64,000 nucleotides of DNA from Ancylobacter sp. WKF20 (GCF_029760895.1 NZ_CP121679.1:3950001-4014000), one strand, 5' to 3'. Numbered from the stretch's first letter, positions 1-8,596 are shown. Numbers and translations: made by a program. Notes: generated by a model from the letters alone, not told the origin.

Positions 1-240
1 AAGTGGGAATTCATATGGCAAGGAAGACGAATTTCCGCGCCCATCAGCGATATGGCATTTTTCGATAGCCTGAAGTCGCGTACAATTTCCATTGCTCAGG
101 GCGATACGTTTGATGCTGTGCTGCGCATCTACCAGTCACGAGATCCATTCTCGGGCGTATGGATGCACGATAGCTACGAGATCGTGCGAATGGGCACCAA
201 GGTCGCCTCAGCCGATCCGACTGTAAAGCTTGATATCTGA
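1..240 (+). CDS. C-terminal part of an unrecognised protein
   Basis: The frame is open from the first base of the window to a TGA at 238-240, so this is probably the last 79 residues of a gene that starts outside; an internal ATG at 52 would give only 62 residues. The visible tail alternates hydrophobic and polar residues (segments WEFIWQGRRI and TISIAQGDTF), which looks like a small beta-rich domain. I do not recognise a family. It ends about 400 bases before the next convergent gene and shows no link to the mobile-element genes. Confidence 0.45.
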   Translation, partial: KWEFIWQGRRISAPISDMAFFDSLKSRTISIAQGDTFDAVLRIYQSRDPFSGVWMHDSYEIVRMGTKVASADPTVKLDI

Positions 241-656
241 CTTCACTGCTGCCGGCCATTGACTGACCGCGATGGGCGTCCTCGCACGTAACTTCAAGGA
301 GCCTCGCGGCGGGCTCTCTCAACCACCAGCAGCGGCGAGCGGGTCGTGTTTCGCATGTCGCAGCCGCAGGTCTCAATGGCCGCATCGACCTAGGGTGTAG
401 GTCAAGACGTGTCACCGGCGGTCGAACTGGGGGCGTGTCCGCTATTGGGGTGCGCGGCTGCACGGCAAACGTCTGAAATCGGGGCGCTTTCCTGACAGAT
501 GGCTTCGGAGCCGATTGCGGTCTTTCCGGTTCCACCGCAAAAACGGAAAAAGCCCGACATGCTGCGTTTGACCGCATTGCGGCCGTCCACGCCCTGCCGA
601 AGCCATGGCAGCTTCGACCGGCAGCGGTCGCTCGTTGAGTGAAAGCGGAGTGGCCG
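241..656. other. Gene-free stretch
   Basis: Some 416 bases between the open frame ending at 240 and the stop of the ImmA/IrrE gene. Short frames exist on both strands, but none has a ribosome-binding site or a recognisable product. No terminator, tRNA or clear repeat was seen. It may hold the outer boundary of the mobile element, but I find no attachment-site repeat. Confidence 0.4.
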
Positions 657-1445
657 CTACCTCATCCAGCTTCGCCGCTTATCCTGCTCCTCTAGCATCG
701 TTGAGTCGTTGATAAGGATGAGAGTCAAGGTTTCGTCGGGACCGGATCGCATGGTTTGTTCTTGCACCTCGAACCGATCAGCGTCCCTGCGATCAAACCA
801 TGCATCGGCTCCAATCTTCCGCGGAATGGAATCATCCTGATTCTCACCGAATTGAACGCCGAAGGCGAAGCTCTCTGCATGGAGGAAGTCTTGTGGGAAC
901 CACTTCTGTGGCACGCTGGGGGCGCGGGTGAACCATTTCCGGCCTTTGGGGCCGTGACAGACGAGGAGGGCGGGAGAGTGGTCGCTCTCGACGAGACGGA
1001 TCGCGGTTGCGGGGCGGCTGGTTTTGAACATATCGGCGAGCGCGTTGACCGCCTTGAAGGTGAGCTTTCCCTGCTGACGGGCAAGCGGCTTGAAGAGGTA
1101 ATGGGGCATCAGAAGATCGGCGGCGTAGCCGTCGGCCGCCCGTTCCGGCGACAGCGCGTCGCGCGGCCGGTACTCCTCAAGGCGGCAGGCAAGGCACTTG
1201 CCGCGATGATGGTGCCAATGCCCCAATTCGTGCGCGATCGAGAATCGCTTGCGCCGATAGGCGCTGTTGGCGTTGACGGTGATGATCGCCTCGTCGCCAT
1301 GGCCGATGATCCTAGCCTCGCAGCCATCGAGCGGGCGAAACCGGACCCTTGCATTGACATGGTAGGCAATCGCCTCAAGGTCGATCTCGTCCGGTTCGGT
1401 GATCCCTAACTCCTGAAGGAGCCGTTCGGCATGCGAGACCGCCAT
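657..1445 (-). CDS. ImmA/IrrE-family zinc metallo-endopeptidase
   Basis: A 262-residue protein with the zinc-protease motif HELGH at residues 72-76 and a downstream ERAADGYAADLLMP helix typical of the ImmA/IrrE (COG2856) family. Family members cleave phage- or ICE-type repressors (ImmA) or a stress repressor (IrrE/DdrO pair). The C-terminal half (residues 130-262) has no recognised domain. It is the last gene of a three-gene minus-strand operon; its ATG overlaps the stop of the preceding gene at 1445, so translation is probably coupled. The likely role is cleavage of a regulator in this element; the target is not identifiable from sequence. Confidence 0.85.
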   Translation of the reverse strand: MAVSHAERLLQELGITEPDEIDLEAIAYHVNARVRFRPLDGCEARIIGHGDEAIITVNANSAYRRKRFSIAHELGHWHHHRGKCLACRLEEYRPRDALSPERAADGYAADLLMPHYLFKPLARQQGKLTFKAVNALADMFKTSRPATAIRLVESDHSPALLVCHGPKGRKWFTRAPSVPQKWFPQDFLHAESFAFGVQFGENQDDSIPRKIGADAWFDRRDADRFEVQEQTMRSGPDETLTLILINDSTMLEEQDKRRSWMR

Positions 1446-1894
1446 CAGGGCTTTCCGCCCTGGTCGTCGGGAGGAAGGGCCCCAAGCTCCCGCAGGTCGT
1501 CGAGCATTCCGAGAATGTCGTGGTCGGAAAGCTCGCTCTCTTTCCGCGCGGCGAGCGTCACCCGCTGGGGGATGCCTGGCGTATTCGCGACGGCGCGCAG
1601 CCGCATACGCGCCGCCTCCATGTCGATCGGGCCGGACGACGCGACCGGCACCGGACTGCGGCTCGCGGCGGCACCTGCCTTGGCGGCGGCGAGGCGCTTC
1701 TTGTTAGCGACTAGGACGCTCTTATCGAAGAGCTCGCGCATTTCGGCCGCGTGGCGATCGGGATCGCCGTGCGTGTCACGGAGTTCGGCCAGAATGTCCT
1801 CGTCGGACGTGTTGAGAATGTCATCGACAAGGGCATCGGCCAGCCGGTTGAGCGCATTACGCTCCTTTTTGTCGTTGCCGGTCATGGCTTCCAT
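1445..1894 (-). CDS. Hypothetical middle gene of the sigma-like/ImmA module
   Basis: A 149-residue, charged, helix-rich protein with an acidic N-terminal half (segment ADALVDDILNTSDEDILAEL) and an Ala-rich linker around residues 65-85. No known domain is recognised. It overlaps the sigma-like gene upstream by 13 bases and the ImmA/IrrE gene downstream by one base, so the three are almost certainly cotranslated. Its position between a sigma-like protein and a protease makes it a candidate for the protease substrate or an anti-sigma-type adaptor, which is inference from context only. Confidence 0.65.
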   Translation of the reverse strand: MEAMTGNDKKERNALNRLADALVDDILNTSDEDILAELRDTHGDPDRHAAEMRELFDKSVLVANKKRLAAAKAGAAASRSPVPVASSGPIDMEAARMRLRAVANTPGIPQRVTLAARKESELSDHDILGMLDDLRELGALPPDDQGGKP

Positions 1895-2457
1895 CCCTCG
1901 GGGTACTGCTTGTCAATCCTGCGGCGGATCAGCTTGCGCTTGCTGTCGTAGGCGGTCTTGTCGAGACCGGACAACTCGCGCAACTCCTCCGCATTCATCT
2001 CCTCCATCATGCCTTCGACCATGATCTGGGCGACCGGATCATCGTCGAAATTGGCGAGAATATTCCGGCGAAGAAGACCGGCCTCCTCCTCGTCAATCAA
2101 CCAGTCCTCGGCGGAGAGCGCCGGATCGGGATAGTTCACGGCTTTCGGCAAGGCCTCGCCGGTCTTGGCGACGATCGAAACCAGCGGCAGCCGGTGTTCG
2201 ACCTTTTCACCCTCGCCATCGGCGATGCTGCGCATGGCCTCGGCAAGGAACTTCACTACATCGACGTGGGCCGGACAGGTGCGGCCATCAAGGGCGCGGA
2301 CGAACGCCTCCTGTAGGAGGTCTTTCGGCCCGATCTGGGGCCGTGCGTAGTAATTGGCGACTTTCCGCAGGCGCGCCCAATCGGCGGACGTGAGGGTGCG
2401 GATCGCGTCGGCGATCTCGTCACGGTTGCGATGGGTGGCGACCTGGCCTGAATTCAC
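1882..2457 (-). CDS. Sigma-70-like DNA-binding regulator
   Basis: A 191-residue protein containing DLLQEAFVRAL near residues 46-56, which resembles the core-binding helix of sigma-70 region 2, and a C-terminal segment (AEELRELSGLDKTAYDSKRKLIRRRI, described here in two parts: AEELRELSGLDKT and AYDSKRKLIRRRI) resembling a region-4 helix-turn-helix. It is first in the operon with the 149-residue protein and the ImmA/IrrE protease. Divergent transcription from the neighbouring plus-strand pair suggests that the shared 157-base spacer (2458-2613) carries both promoters. Function as a true sigma factor is not proven; it may be a sigma-fold regulator. Confidence 0.65.
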   Translation of the reverse strand: MNSGQVATHRNRDEIADAIRTLTSADWARLRKVANYYARPQIGPKDLLQEAFVRALDGRTCPAHVDVVKFLAEAMRSIADGEGEKVEHRLPLVSIVAKTGEALPKAVNYPDPALSAEDWLIDEEEAGLLRRNILANFDDDPVAQIMVEGMMEEMNAEELRELSGLDKTAYDSKRKLIRRRIDKQYPEGWKP

Positions 2458-2503
2458 GCCATGGCACTCCTTTCGATTTTAGTATGCGGGAAGAAAACCG
2501 TCG

Positions 2504-2529
2504 CGCGGACATGCGCGGCGATGTCCGCG
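2504..2529. promoter_or_regulatory. Palindrome in the divergent sigma-like / SinR-like spacer
   Basis: CGCGGACAT at 2504-2512 and its exact reverse complement ATGTCCGCG at 2521-2529, separated by 8 bases. It lies between the divergent starts at 2457 and 2614, so it could be an operator for either gene or a hairpin in the plus-strand leader. Confidence 0.4.
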
Positions 2530-2613
2530 ACCGGCTCCGGCTTCCGCATAGGGAGTCAGGACGCAATTCCGGCCTTGCCCGGCCCAGCGTCGAAACCGGT
2601 CAAGGAGACCCAT

Positions 2614-2895
2614 ATGATCTATGCAATCAACTACGATCTGAAGCGTCCGGGCCAGAATTATGACGCGTTATACGACGCGATCAAGAACTGCGGCTCGTCG
2701 TGGTGGCATTTTCTCGGATCGACCTGGCTGGTCGATACCGGCCTCGATGCCAAGGGCGTCTGGGACCGCATCGCGCCGCACGTCGACAAGAACGACTTCT
2801 TCCTCGTGATCGGCGTGACCCGCGAATACCAAGGCTGGCTGCCGCCGGAAGCCTGGAACTGGATCAATAGCCGCCAGCTGAAGATGGCGGCGTGA
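2614..2895 (+). CDS. SinR-family small protein with Cas2/VapD-like fold
   Basis: A 93-residue protein. The ATG at 2614 is preceded by AAGGAG at 2602-2607 and is preferred over the in-frame ATG at 2461, which would lie in the divergent promoter. The pattern MIYAINYDLK at the N-terminus followed by a Trp-rich segment (SSWWHFLGSTWLVDT) is that of proteins annotated as SinR family, which share the ferredoxin-like fold of Cas2/VapD nucleases. No activity can be assigned. It is followed 10 bases later by an 85-residue gene, so the two form a pair. Confidence 0.7.
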   Translation: MIYAINYDLKRPGQNYDALYDAIKNCGSSWWHFLGSTWLVDTGLDAKGVWDRIAPHVDKNDFFLVIGVTREYQGWLPPEAWNWINSRQLKMAA

Positions 2896-2905
2896 GGAGA
2901 CCAAC

Positions 2906-3163
2906 ATGCGCGTTCAAGGTGCCGTAATCCGCGAGCAAGGGCAGACCTTCGCCGTCGTCATCGTCAAGCCGCACGTCGTCCAGAACCGTGCGGCGGCGGC
3001 CGATGCCATTCAGGGCTTCACGCCGGTCTTCGGCGTACCCGTCGTTTTGATGGCGCAGGATGGGCGTGGCCGTCCGACCTTCTACGGTCGCTCCGACATC
3101 GCCAAGTTCATGTCCGGGGTGCCGCTGCATGCAATCCCATGGCGGGAGTACACGATCAACTGA
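2906..3163 (+). CDS. Small protein paired with the SinR-like gene
   Basis: An 85-residue protein, ATG at 2906 preceded by GAGGAG. The sequence has alternating beta-type segments (QTFAVVIVKPHVV, GVPVVLMAQD) and no known motif, and is cytoplasmic by composition. It lies 10 bases after the SinR-like gene and is probably cotranscribed with it. The pair could be toxin-antitoxin-like or part of element maintenance, but no feature proves that. Confidence 0.55.
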   Translation: MRVQGAVIREQGQTFAVVIVKPHVVQNRAAAADAIQGFTPVFGVPVVLMAQDGRGRPTFYGRSDIAKFMSGVPLHAIPWREYTIN

Positions 3164-3478
3164 CTAGTGGCATACTGCCATTTTTGGCGGTGGGCATACT
3201 CGTAGACGGCCCACCGCAATTCCAATCTACCAATTGATATATTCGTGCGCGTTACCCTTGCTCCCATTCTCTCCGTCTGATGCCAGAGGCTAAGAATCCG
3301 TTTCTGGGCTCTGAACAAAGCCCAAGCAAGGAGAGTCGACTTCCGCTTTGAGCGTCGCACGACCGCCAGCGGTGGGTCTGCGATGTCCGCTTCCGGGAAG
3401 CGTCAGCGTCAGCTTTAGCGACTGACACCGGGGCGCAAAGCAGACGTCGCTGACGGGGCCCTTAATGGGCGCTATAGG
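3164..3478. other. Gene-free junction where trb genes would be expected
   Basis: About 315 bases between the convergent ends of the 85-residue gene and the CopG gene. In related elements trbB normally follows the CopG gene directly on the minus strand. Here no trbB-like frame follows, and the sequence codes for nothing recognisable on either strand, so this is the apparent breakpoint of the conjugation operon. Confidence 0.45.
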
Positions 3479-3925
3479 TCAACTTCGGCCTCCTCCGTCT
3501 CTCTCTGTGCCTACAACATCCTCCTCGATCTCCTGCCGCAGCTGTGGCCCTTTCGCCAGGCGCCGGCCGAGCGCGCGGGTGTATGCTGCGTAGCGCTCGG
3601 AGAGCTTAGCCCGCGCGGCCTGGGCCGCGGGTTCGGGCAGCGCGGGGGTGGTGGCGAGCCAGAAGCGGATGAAGGTGGCGAAAGCCTCGGTCGAGATGCC
3701 GAGATCCCGCTCCAGCCGCGCGAGACGACGATCGATCTGACCGAGGCGCCGAGCAAGAGCGGCCTCTTGGCGCTCGGCGCTGTCGGGTGACAGGAAGGAG
3801 GCGATCGCGGCCTGAGCGATCAGGGACATGGACTGGTCGCGCTGGGCGGCGTAGTGGGCCAGCATGTCCATGATGTCGGGCTCGAGATAGACGGAGATCT
3901 GCGCTTTCTTCGTGCGACCTGCCAT
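3479..3925 (-). CDS. CopG-family ribbon-helix-helix protein of the traG operon
   Basis: A 148-residue protein starting MAGRTKKAQISVYLEPDIMD, a ribbon-helix-helix DNA-binding N-terminus, followed by a coiled, Arg-rich segment (RRLGQIDRRLARLERDL). A GTG at 3934 overlapping the traG stop is an alternative start; the ATG at 3925 has a GGAG about 10 bases upstream. In related integrative elements this protein sits between TraG and TrbB and is thought to regulate transfer genes. Here it is the last transfer gene. Confidence 0.8.
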   Translation of the reverse strand: MAGRTKKAQISVYLEPDIMDMLAHYAAQRDQSMSLIAQAAIASFLSPDSAERQEAALARRLGQIDRRLARLERDLGISTEAFATFIRFWLATTPALPEPAAQAARAKLSERYAAYTRALGRRLAKGPQLRQEIEEDVVGTERDGGGRS

Positions 3926-3930
3926 GGCGA

Positions 3931-5928
3931 TCACAGCTCCATGCCGTCATTGGGATTGAGGCTGACCTGTCTGGCCACGCCTTGCATGAGGCCGGTCATG
4001 CGCCGGTTGCGAGTGGCGATGTCCTCCATCTCGTCGTCGCGATCCGTGTCGAACTCGAACTCGAACTCGTTCTCGATGGGCTGGCTTTTCTCGACAGGCT
4101 TCACGCGGCTGAGCTCGGGCTGATGCCGGTGCTCGGAGCCGGTCGGATCATCGTCTCGACTTTCGACGGCGGCGCTCTTGCCGGCGCCGCTCCGGGGGCT
4201 GGGCACCGGAAGCGCAGTCCAGTCATCGTTTTGGACGGTCGAACTGCGAGAGCGCGTTGGCGGCGGCAGGAGCCGGTCCCGGAGGCGCGCGTCCTCGTAG
4301 TAGCGGGCCTTCTTTGCTCGGATAGGCGGGGTGCCGGCGACCATGACGATCTCGTCCGTGGGCGGCAGCTGCATGATCTCGCCGGGGGTGAGCAGCGGGC
4401 GGGCGGTCTCCGAGCGGGACACCATGAGATGGCCGAGCCAGGGCGAGAGACGGTGGCCGGCATAGTTCTTCATCGCCTTCATCTCGGTGGCGGTGCCGAG
4501 CGCATCGGAGACGCGTTTGGCGGTGCGCTCGTCGTTCGTGGCGAAGCTCACGCGGACATGGCAGTTGTCGAGGATCGAGTTGTTCGGCCCATAGGCCTTC
4601 TCGATTTGGTTCAGCGACTGGGCGATGAGGAAGGCTTTCAGGCCATAGCCGGCCATGAAGGCCAGCGCGGACTCAAAGAAGTCGAGGCGGCCGAGCGCGG
4701 GAAACTCGTCAAGCATGAGCAGCAGCCGATGGCGTCCGCCCTTGGCCTGCAGGTCTTCGGTGAGGCGCCGGCCGATCTGGTTGAGGAGGAGGCGGATCAG
4801 CGGCTTGGTGCGGTTGATGTCGGAAGGTGGCACCACGAGGTAGAGCGTTGTCGGGACCTTACCGCCGACGATATCGGCGATGCGCCAGTCGCAGCGCCGC
4901 GTCACCTCGGCAATCACCGGATCGCGGTAGAGGCCGAGAAAGGACATGGCGGTGGAGAGCACGCCCGAGCGTTCATTGTCGGACTTGTTCAGCAGTTCGC
5001 GGGCGGCGCTGGCGATGACGGGATGAGGACCCGCCTCGCCGAGATGGGCCGTCTTCATCATGGCGTCGAGCGTGGTCTCGATCGGCCGCTTCGGATCGGA
5101 GAGGAAGGCGGCGACGCCGGCGAGCGTCTTGTCCGTCTCGGCATAGAGCACGTGGAGGATGGCACCGACGAGCAGCGCGTGGCTGGTCTTTTCCCAGTGG
5201 TTCCGCTTTTCCAGCGAGCCTTCAGGGTCCACCAAGATGTCGGCGATGTTCTGGACGTCACGCACTTCCCATTCGCCGCGGCGCACCTCGAGCAGCGGGT
5301 TGTAGGCGGCGGACCTGGCGTTGGTCGGATCGAACAGCAGCACGCGGCCATGCCGGGCGCGGAAGCCGGCGGTGAGGTGCCAGTTCTCGCCCTTGATGTC
5401 ATGGACGATCGCCGATCCCGGCCAGGTCAGCAGCGAAGGCACAACCAGGCCGACACCCTTGCCGGAGCGGGTCGGCGCGAAGCACAGCACATGCTCGGGC
5501 CCGTCATGGCGCAGATAGTCCCGTTCATACCGGCCGAGGACGACGCCATCGGTGCCGAGGAGCCCGGCAGCGCGAACCTCCGCCTTTTCTGCCCAGCGCG
5601 CCGAACCATAGGTCTCGACCTTTGAGGCCTCCCGCGCCCGCCACACCGACAGGGCAATGGCAACCGTGATGGAGAGGAAGCCGCCGGAGGCGGCGATCAG
5701 TGCGCCTCGGAAGAACACGTCCGGTGCATAGGCGTCGAAAAAGTACCACCACCAGAAGAAGGCCGGCGGATAGTAGACCGTCAACCCGAGCCACTCGAAC
5801 CATGGCGCACCCAGCTGCGCCTGAAAGCCAAGGGTCCAAGCCACATATTGTGTAGCGCCCCAGATGGCCGCCAGCACGATGAGCAGGACGGCGAGGATCT
5901 GCCCCCAGAGGATTTTCGTCGCCGACAT
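3931..5928 (-). CDS. traG: TraG/VirD4-type conjugal coupling ATPase
   Basis: A 665-residue type IV coupling protein. Two hydrophobic segments (residues about 9-33 and 76-97) anchor it in the inner membrane. The Walker A region TRSGKGVG is at residues 153-160 and the Walker B-type LLLMLDEFPALGR is near residue 400. Family members receive the relaxase-DNA complex and feed it to the type IV secretion channel. It lies 21 bases downstream of the relaxase gene and just before the CopG gene, the usual order. Length is complete for the family, so loss of transfer would be due to the missing trb genes, not to this gene. Confidence 0.93.
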   Translation of the reverse strand: MSATKILWGQILAVLLIVLAAIWGATQYVAWTLGFQAQLGAPWFEWLGLTVYYPPAFFWWWYFFDAYAPDVFFRGALIAASGGFLSITVAIALSVWRAREASKVETYGSARWAEKAEVRAAGLLGTDGVVLGRYERDYLRHDGPEHVLCFAPTRSGKGVGLVVPSLLTWPGSAIVHDIKGENWHLTAGFRARHGRVLLFDPTNARSAAYNPLLEVRRGEWEVRDVQNIADILVDPEGSLEKRNHWEKTSHALLVGAILHVLYAETDKTLAGVAAFLSDPKRPIETTLDAMMKTAHLGEAGPHPVIASAARELLNKSDNERSGVLSTAMSFLGLYRDPVIAEVTRRCDWRIADIVGGKVPTTLYLVVPPSDINRTKPLIRLLLNQIGRRLTEDLQAKGGRHRLLLMLDEFPALGRLDFFESALAFMAGYGLKAFLIAQSLNQIEKAYGPNNSILDNCHVRVSFATNDERTAKRVSDALGTATEMKAMKNYAGHRLSPWLGHLMVSRSETARPLLTPGEIMQLPPTDEIVMVAGTPPIRAKKARYYEDARLRDRLLPPPTRSRSSTVQNDDWTALPVPSPRSGAGKSAAVESRDDDPTGSEHRHQPELSRVKPVEKSQPIENEFEFEFDTDRDDEMEDIATRNRRMTGLMQGVARQVSLNPNDGMEL

Positions 5929-5949
5929 GGTGATGGTCCTTCTCTCGGG

Positions 5950-7689
5950 TCAGAGGCCAAGGCCGCGCTTGCGGCCGAAACTCCAGTCCACGCCACCATC
6001 GTCACGGGCGACGCCGGAGACATGCTTGCCGAGCTGGCGTTCCAGCGAGGGCGACCAGGGCACGAGCTGGAATCCGAGCCCGTCATCGAGCATGGCGAAG
6101 CGACCGGACGCGAGCACAAGGCGCTGGCGGTAGGTGCCGGCGACATACTCGCCGGTGCCGGACTTATTGAACGGCAGGCCGGTCTCTGCGGCGAGCTTCT
6201 CTCCCACGGCCTCCAGTTCCCGGCGGCGGAGCGTGTCGATGAGATTACGGACGAAGACGATCCGCCGTCCCTGCCGTTCGGCCAGACCCTCGCGGATGAG
6301 ATGCTCGGCGCGTCGGTCGAGTGCCTGGCTCACCTCGGCGCCGAAGCCGCCATCCGACAGAGCGATGGGGTCACGCGCAATGGCCTGTCGGTCGAGCCAG
6401 GTGGCGCCGGTGGCCGTGACCTGGTGGGCGAGATCCAGATCGGAGCGCACTGCGAGCGCCACGCGCCGTTTGCCGTGCGCGTCGTCGAATGTGCGCAGAT
6501 CGACGATGGAGCCCGGCGCGCCATCGCCAGCGGCATCAAGGTCGGGCAGCCGGATGTGATGGGACCGCCCGTCCACGCCATCGACGATGGCATAGGCAGA
6601 GGCGTGGAGTTCATCATCGAGACCGCGCGCGACCAGCCGGCCGATGACGGGCACGTCGAGGCTCTCGGCGGCGAGGACATAGCTCGCGGTGCCGCGCTCG
6701 ATCCCCCGCTCGGTCAGGGCGCGGTGCATGCGCTTGATGATGTCGCCGCGCTCACCGAACGCGCGTAGGGTGGCCTCGGCTTCCGGCTCCATCATCCATT
6801 GGGCGTTGCCGATCTCCTTGGCGAGGCCGAGCGTCTCGAGTTTGCGAAGGCGCCCGATCTTCAGCGCATGGTGTTCGTCCGGCTGTCGCCCGGGGACGGG
6901 CGCCATGTCCATGATGCCGCTTTCCCGGGTCTCGCGGAGAAGGTGGCGGTCGAGCTCTGTCCAGCGCTCGGCCTCGATCTGGCGTTCCAAACTTCGGTGG
7001 ATATCGAGTTCGGTGCGGGGGCCGAGCTCCTGGGTTATCAGGTCACGGGCGCGATCGCGCATACCCTCCTTAATGTAGTCGCGGGAGATCACGAGGTCCT
7101 GGCCGTCGTCGCGGCGACCCCGGACGATCAGATGGACATGGGGATGCTCGGTGTTCCAGTGATCGACGGCGACCCAGTCGAGACCGGTGCCGAGGTCCTT
7201 CTCCATCTGACGGGCGAGATCGCGGGTGAAGGCCCGCAGGTCCTCCATCTCCAACGCATCGTCAGGCGAGACGATGAATCGGAAATGGTGGCGGTCCTCG
7301 CGGCAGCGCTCGGTGAAGGCGTCGACATCCACGCTCTCGATCTCGGGACCGAACATTTGCGCCTTTTCACCGTCACGGGTCACGCCCTCGCGGCGGAGAT
7401 AGGTGAGGTGCTGGCCCAGCGAGCCGGCACGGGCTGCGTGTCTGACGACGCGTGCCTTCATCACGGCGCCGCGTGAGCGCGACGTGATCCGTCGGCTGGC
7501 CTGAAGGCTGGCGACCTGTCCGCTGCCGAAACGCAAGCGGTTGCCGGAGGTGACCTTGCCGAAGCGAGAGACCCCGCCGCCGGCCTTCCGGGCTGCGGCG
7601 AGCGCTTGGGCGACGAAGGGGCGGGCCTGCTGGGCGCTGGTCGAGCGGATGCGGCCGGGACGGACGCGGAACTCGCGGTCATCGCTCAT
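5950..7689 (-). CDS. MOBP/VirD2-type relaxase (DUF3363)
   Basis: A 579-residue protein. The frame is open to 7872, but the ATG at 7689 (MSDDREFRVRPGR) matches the usual family start. The nickase domain carries the His triad in HWNTEHPHVHLIV and a basic N-terminal region; the rest is the DUF3363 domain found in relaxases of alphaproteobacterial integrative elements. The enzyme would cut oriT and stay bound to the 5' end. A VirD2/RP4-type nic core lies about 150 bases upstream in the spacer before the next gene. The catalytic Tyr cannot be assigned with certainty. Confidence 0.9.
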   Translation of the reverse strand: MSDDREFRVRPGRIRSTSAQQARPFVAQALAAARKAGGGVSRFGKVTSGNRLRFGSGQVASLQASRRITSRSRGAVMKARVVRHAARAGSLGQHLTYLRREGVTRDGEKAQMFGPEIESVDVDAFTERCREDRHHFRFIVSPDDALEMEDLRAFTRDLARQMEKDLGTGLDWVAVDHWNTEHPHVHLIVRGRRDDGQDLVISRDYIKEGMRDRARDLITQELGPRTELDIHRSLERQIEAERWTELDRHLLRETRESGIMDMAPVPGRQPDEHHALKIGRLRKLETLGLAKEIGNAQWMMEPEAEATLRAFGERGDIIKRMHRALTERGIERGTASYVLAAESLDVPVIGRLVARGLDDELHASAYAIVDGVDGRSHHIRLPDLDAAGDGAPGSIVDLRTFDDAHGKRRVALAVRSDLDLAHQVTATGATWLDRQAIARDPIALSDGGFGAEVSQALDRRAEHLIREGLAERQGRRIVFVRNLIDTLRRRELEAVGEKLAAETGLPFNKSGTGEYVAGTYRQRLVLASGRFAMLDDGLGFQLVPWSPSLERQLGKHVSGVARDDGGVDWSFGRKRGLGL

Positions 7690-7818
7690 GGCGAAGCCTC
7701 GCAATGTGCAGAATATCGTTGATGCAGTGCCATTTGCGGCACGCGCAAACCTTGTGGTTCGGCTCCGCAAGGTGCCGAAGTCGCAGAAAAGACGTGCAGA
7801 AACAACACCCCGACCGCC

Positions 7819-7844
7819 GCGCAATGTGCGCTCTTTTATCCTGC
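7819..7844 (+). other. Candidate oriT with RP4/VirD2-type nic core
   Basis: On the plus strand TATCCTGC at 7837-7844 equals the nic core of RP4 and Ti-type origins (cleavage expected between G7843 and C7844). A 5-base inverted repeat, GCGCA-ATG-TGCGC, lies at 7819-7831, close upstream, as in RP4-type origins. The site sits in the 243-base gene-free spacer upstream of the relaxase gene, the usual place for oriT. Confidence 0.55.
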
Positions 7845-7932
7845 CATCGTGCGGTCGTGATTCCTGTTCCACGCCTCCTCCCCCTCCATGGAGCGCCAGA
7901 GCCCGACAGGGCGCGAAAGTGGGTCAGCCTCG

Positions 7933-8595
7933 TCATGGCGCGCTCCGTGATGGCAACGGTGTAACGAAGAGCGCTCCGGATCGCGGCGCGAGGAGCGTGG
8001 CATTGGCTGGATCGCTGCGCGCGGGCGGCGCGGCGAACAGCGGCGCCTCGCGCCAGCTTTGCGCCATTGGCCGCCCCAATTCGGTGGCGCCAGCTGCAGA
8101 CTCTTTGTCGATGATCGGCGCCAGAGCCGCGATGTACGTGCGTGTCTCCGGCGGGAGCGGCTTGCCGGCAAGCGACGCCTCATAGCGCGCAGGCCCGGCA
8201 TTATAGGCTGCGAGCATGGCGCGGATGCTGCCATAGCGGTCATGGAGCTGGCGCAGATAGGCGGCGCCGGCGAGTATGTTGTCGCGCGGGTCGAACGGAT
8301 CAGCGCCGAGACCGTGATGGACGCGAAGCTCGTTCCAGGTCGTGGGCATGATCTGCATCAGCCCCATGGCACCGGCCGATGAGACGGCGCGCGGATCGCC
8401 GCCGCTCTCGGCTTGCATGACCGCACGGATCCAGCCGGCCGGAAGCTCGAAGCGCTGCGCAGCCTCGTCGATATGGGCGGCGTAGGACGTGACGGAGTAC
8501 GCCGCAGTTGGCGTCAAAGGTTGCGCGCTGGCAGAGCCAGGCGATGCACCGCCGGTCAACAGTCCGGATGCGAGAAAGAGCGCAGCGCGACGCAT
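7933..8595 (-). CDS. Lytic transglycosylase of the transfer region
   Basis: A 220-residue protein from the ATG at 8595 (MRRAALFLASGLL), which begins a signal peptide ending near ASAQP. The SLT domain follows, with catalytic Glu63 in QAESGGDPRA and the conserved segments GAMGLMQIMP and AAYNAGP. It opens the peptidoglycan layer for the transfer machinery. It follows the TraF peptidase gene by one base. The alternative upstream start at 8664 would hide the signal peptide and is rejected. Confidence 0.9.
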   Translation of the reverse strand: MRRAALFLASGLLTGGASPGSASAQPLTPTAAYSVTSYAAHIDEAAQRFELPAGWIRAVMQAESGGDPRAVSSAGAMGLMQIMPTTWNELRVHHGLGADPFDPRDNILAGAAYLRQLHDRYGSIRAMLAAYNAGPARYEASLAGKPLPPETRTYIAALAPIIDKESAAGATELGRPMAQSWREAPLFAAPPARSDPANATLLAPRSGALFVTPLPSRSAP

Positions 8596-8596
8596 G

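Noticed and set aside
2461..2613. N-terminal extension of the SinR-like gene from the ATG at 2461
   Set aside because: The extension lacks homology, overlaps the divergent promoter region, and the ATG at 2614 has a better ribosome-binding site and the family start.
3235..3244. TGATATATTC resembling the GntR operator
   Set aside because: An 8-of-10 match in a gene-free stretch far from the locus with no gene start behind it; probably chance in an AT-rich spot.
3982..5625. 547-codon open frame on the plus strand
   Set aside because: Entirely antisense to traG, which has clear Walker motifs; the frame is a product of high GC content and has no recognisable domain.
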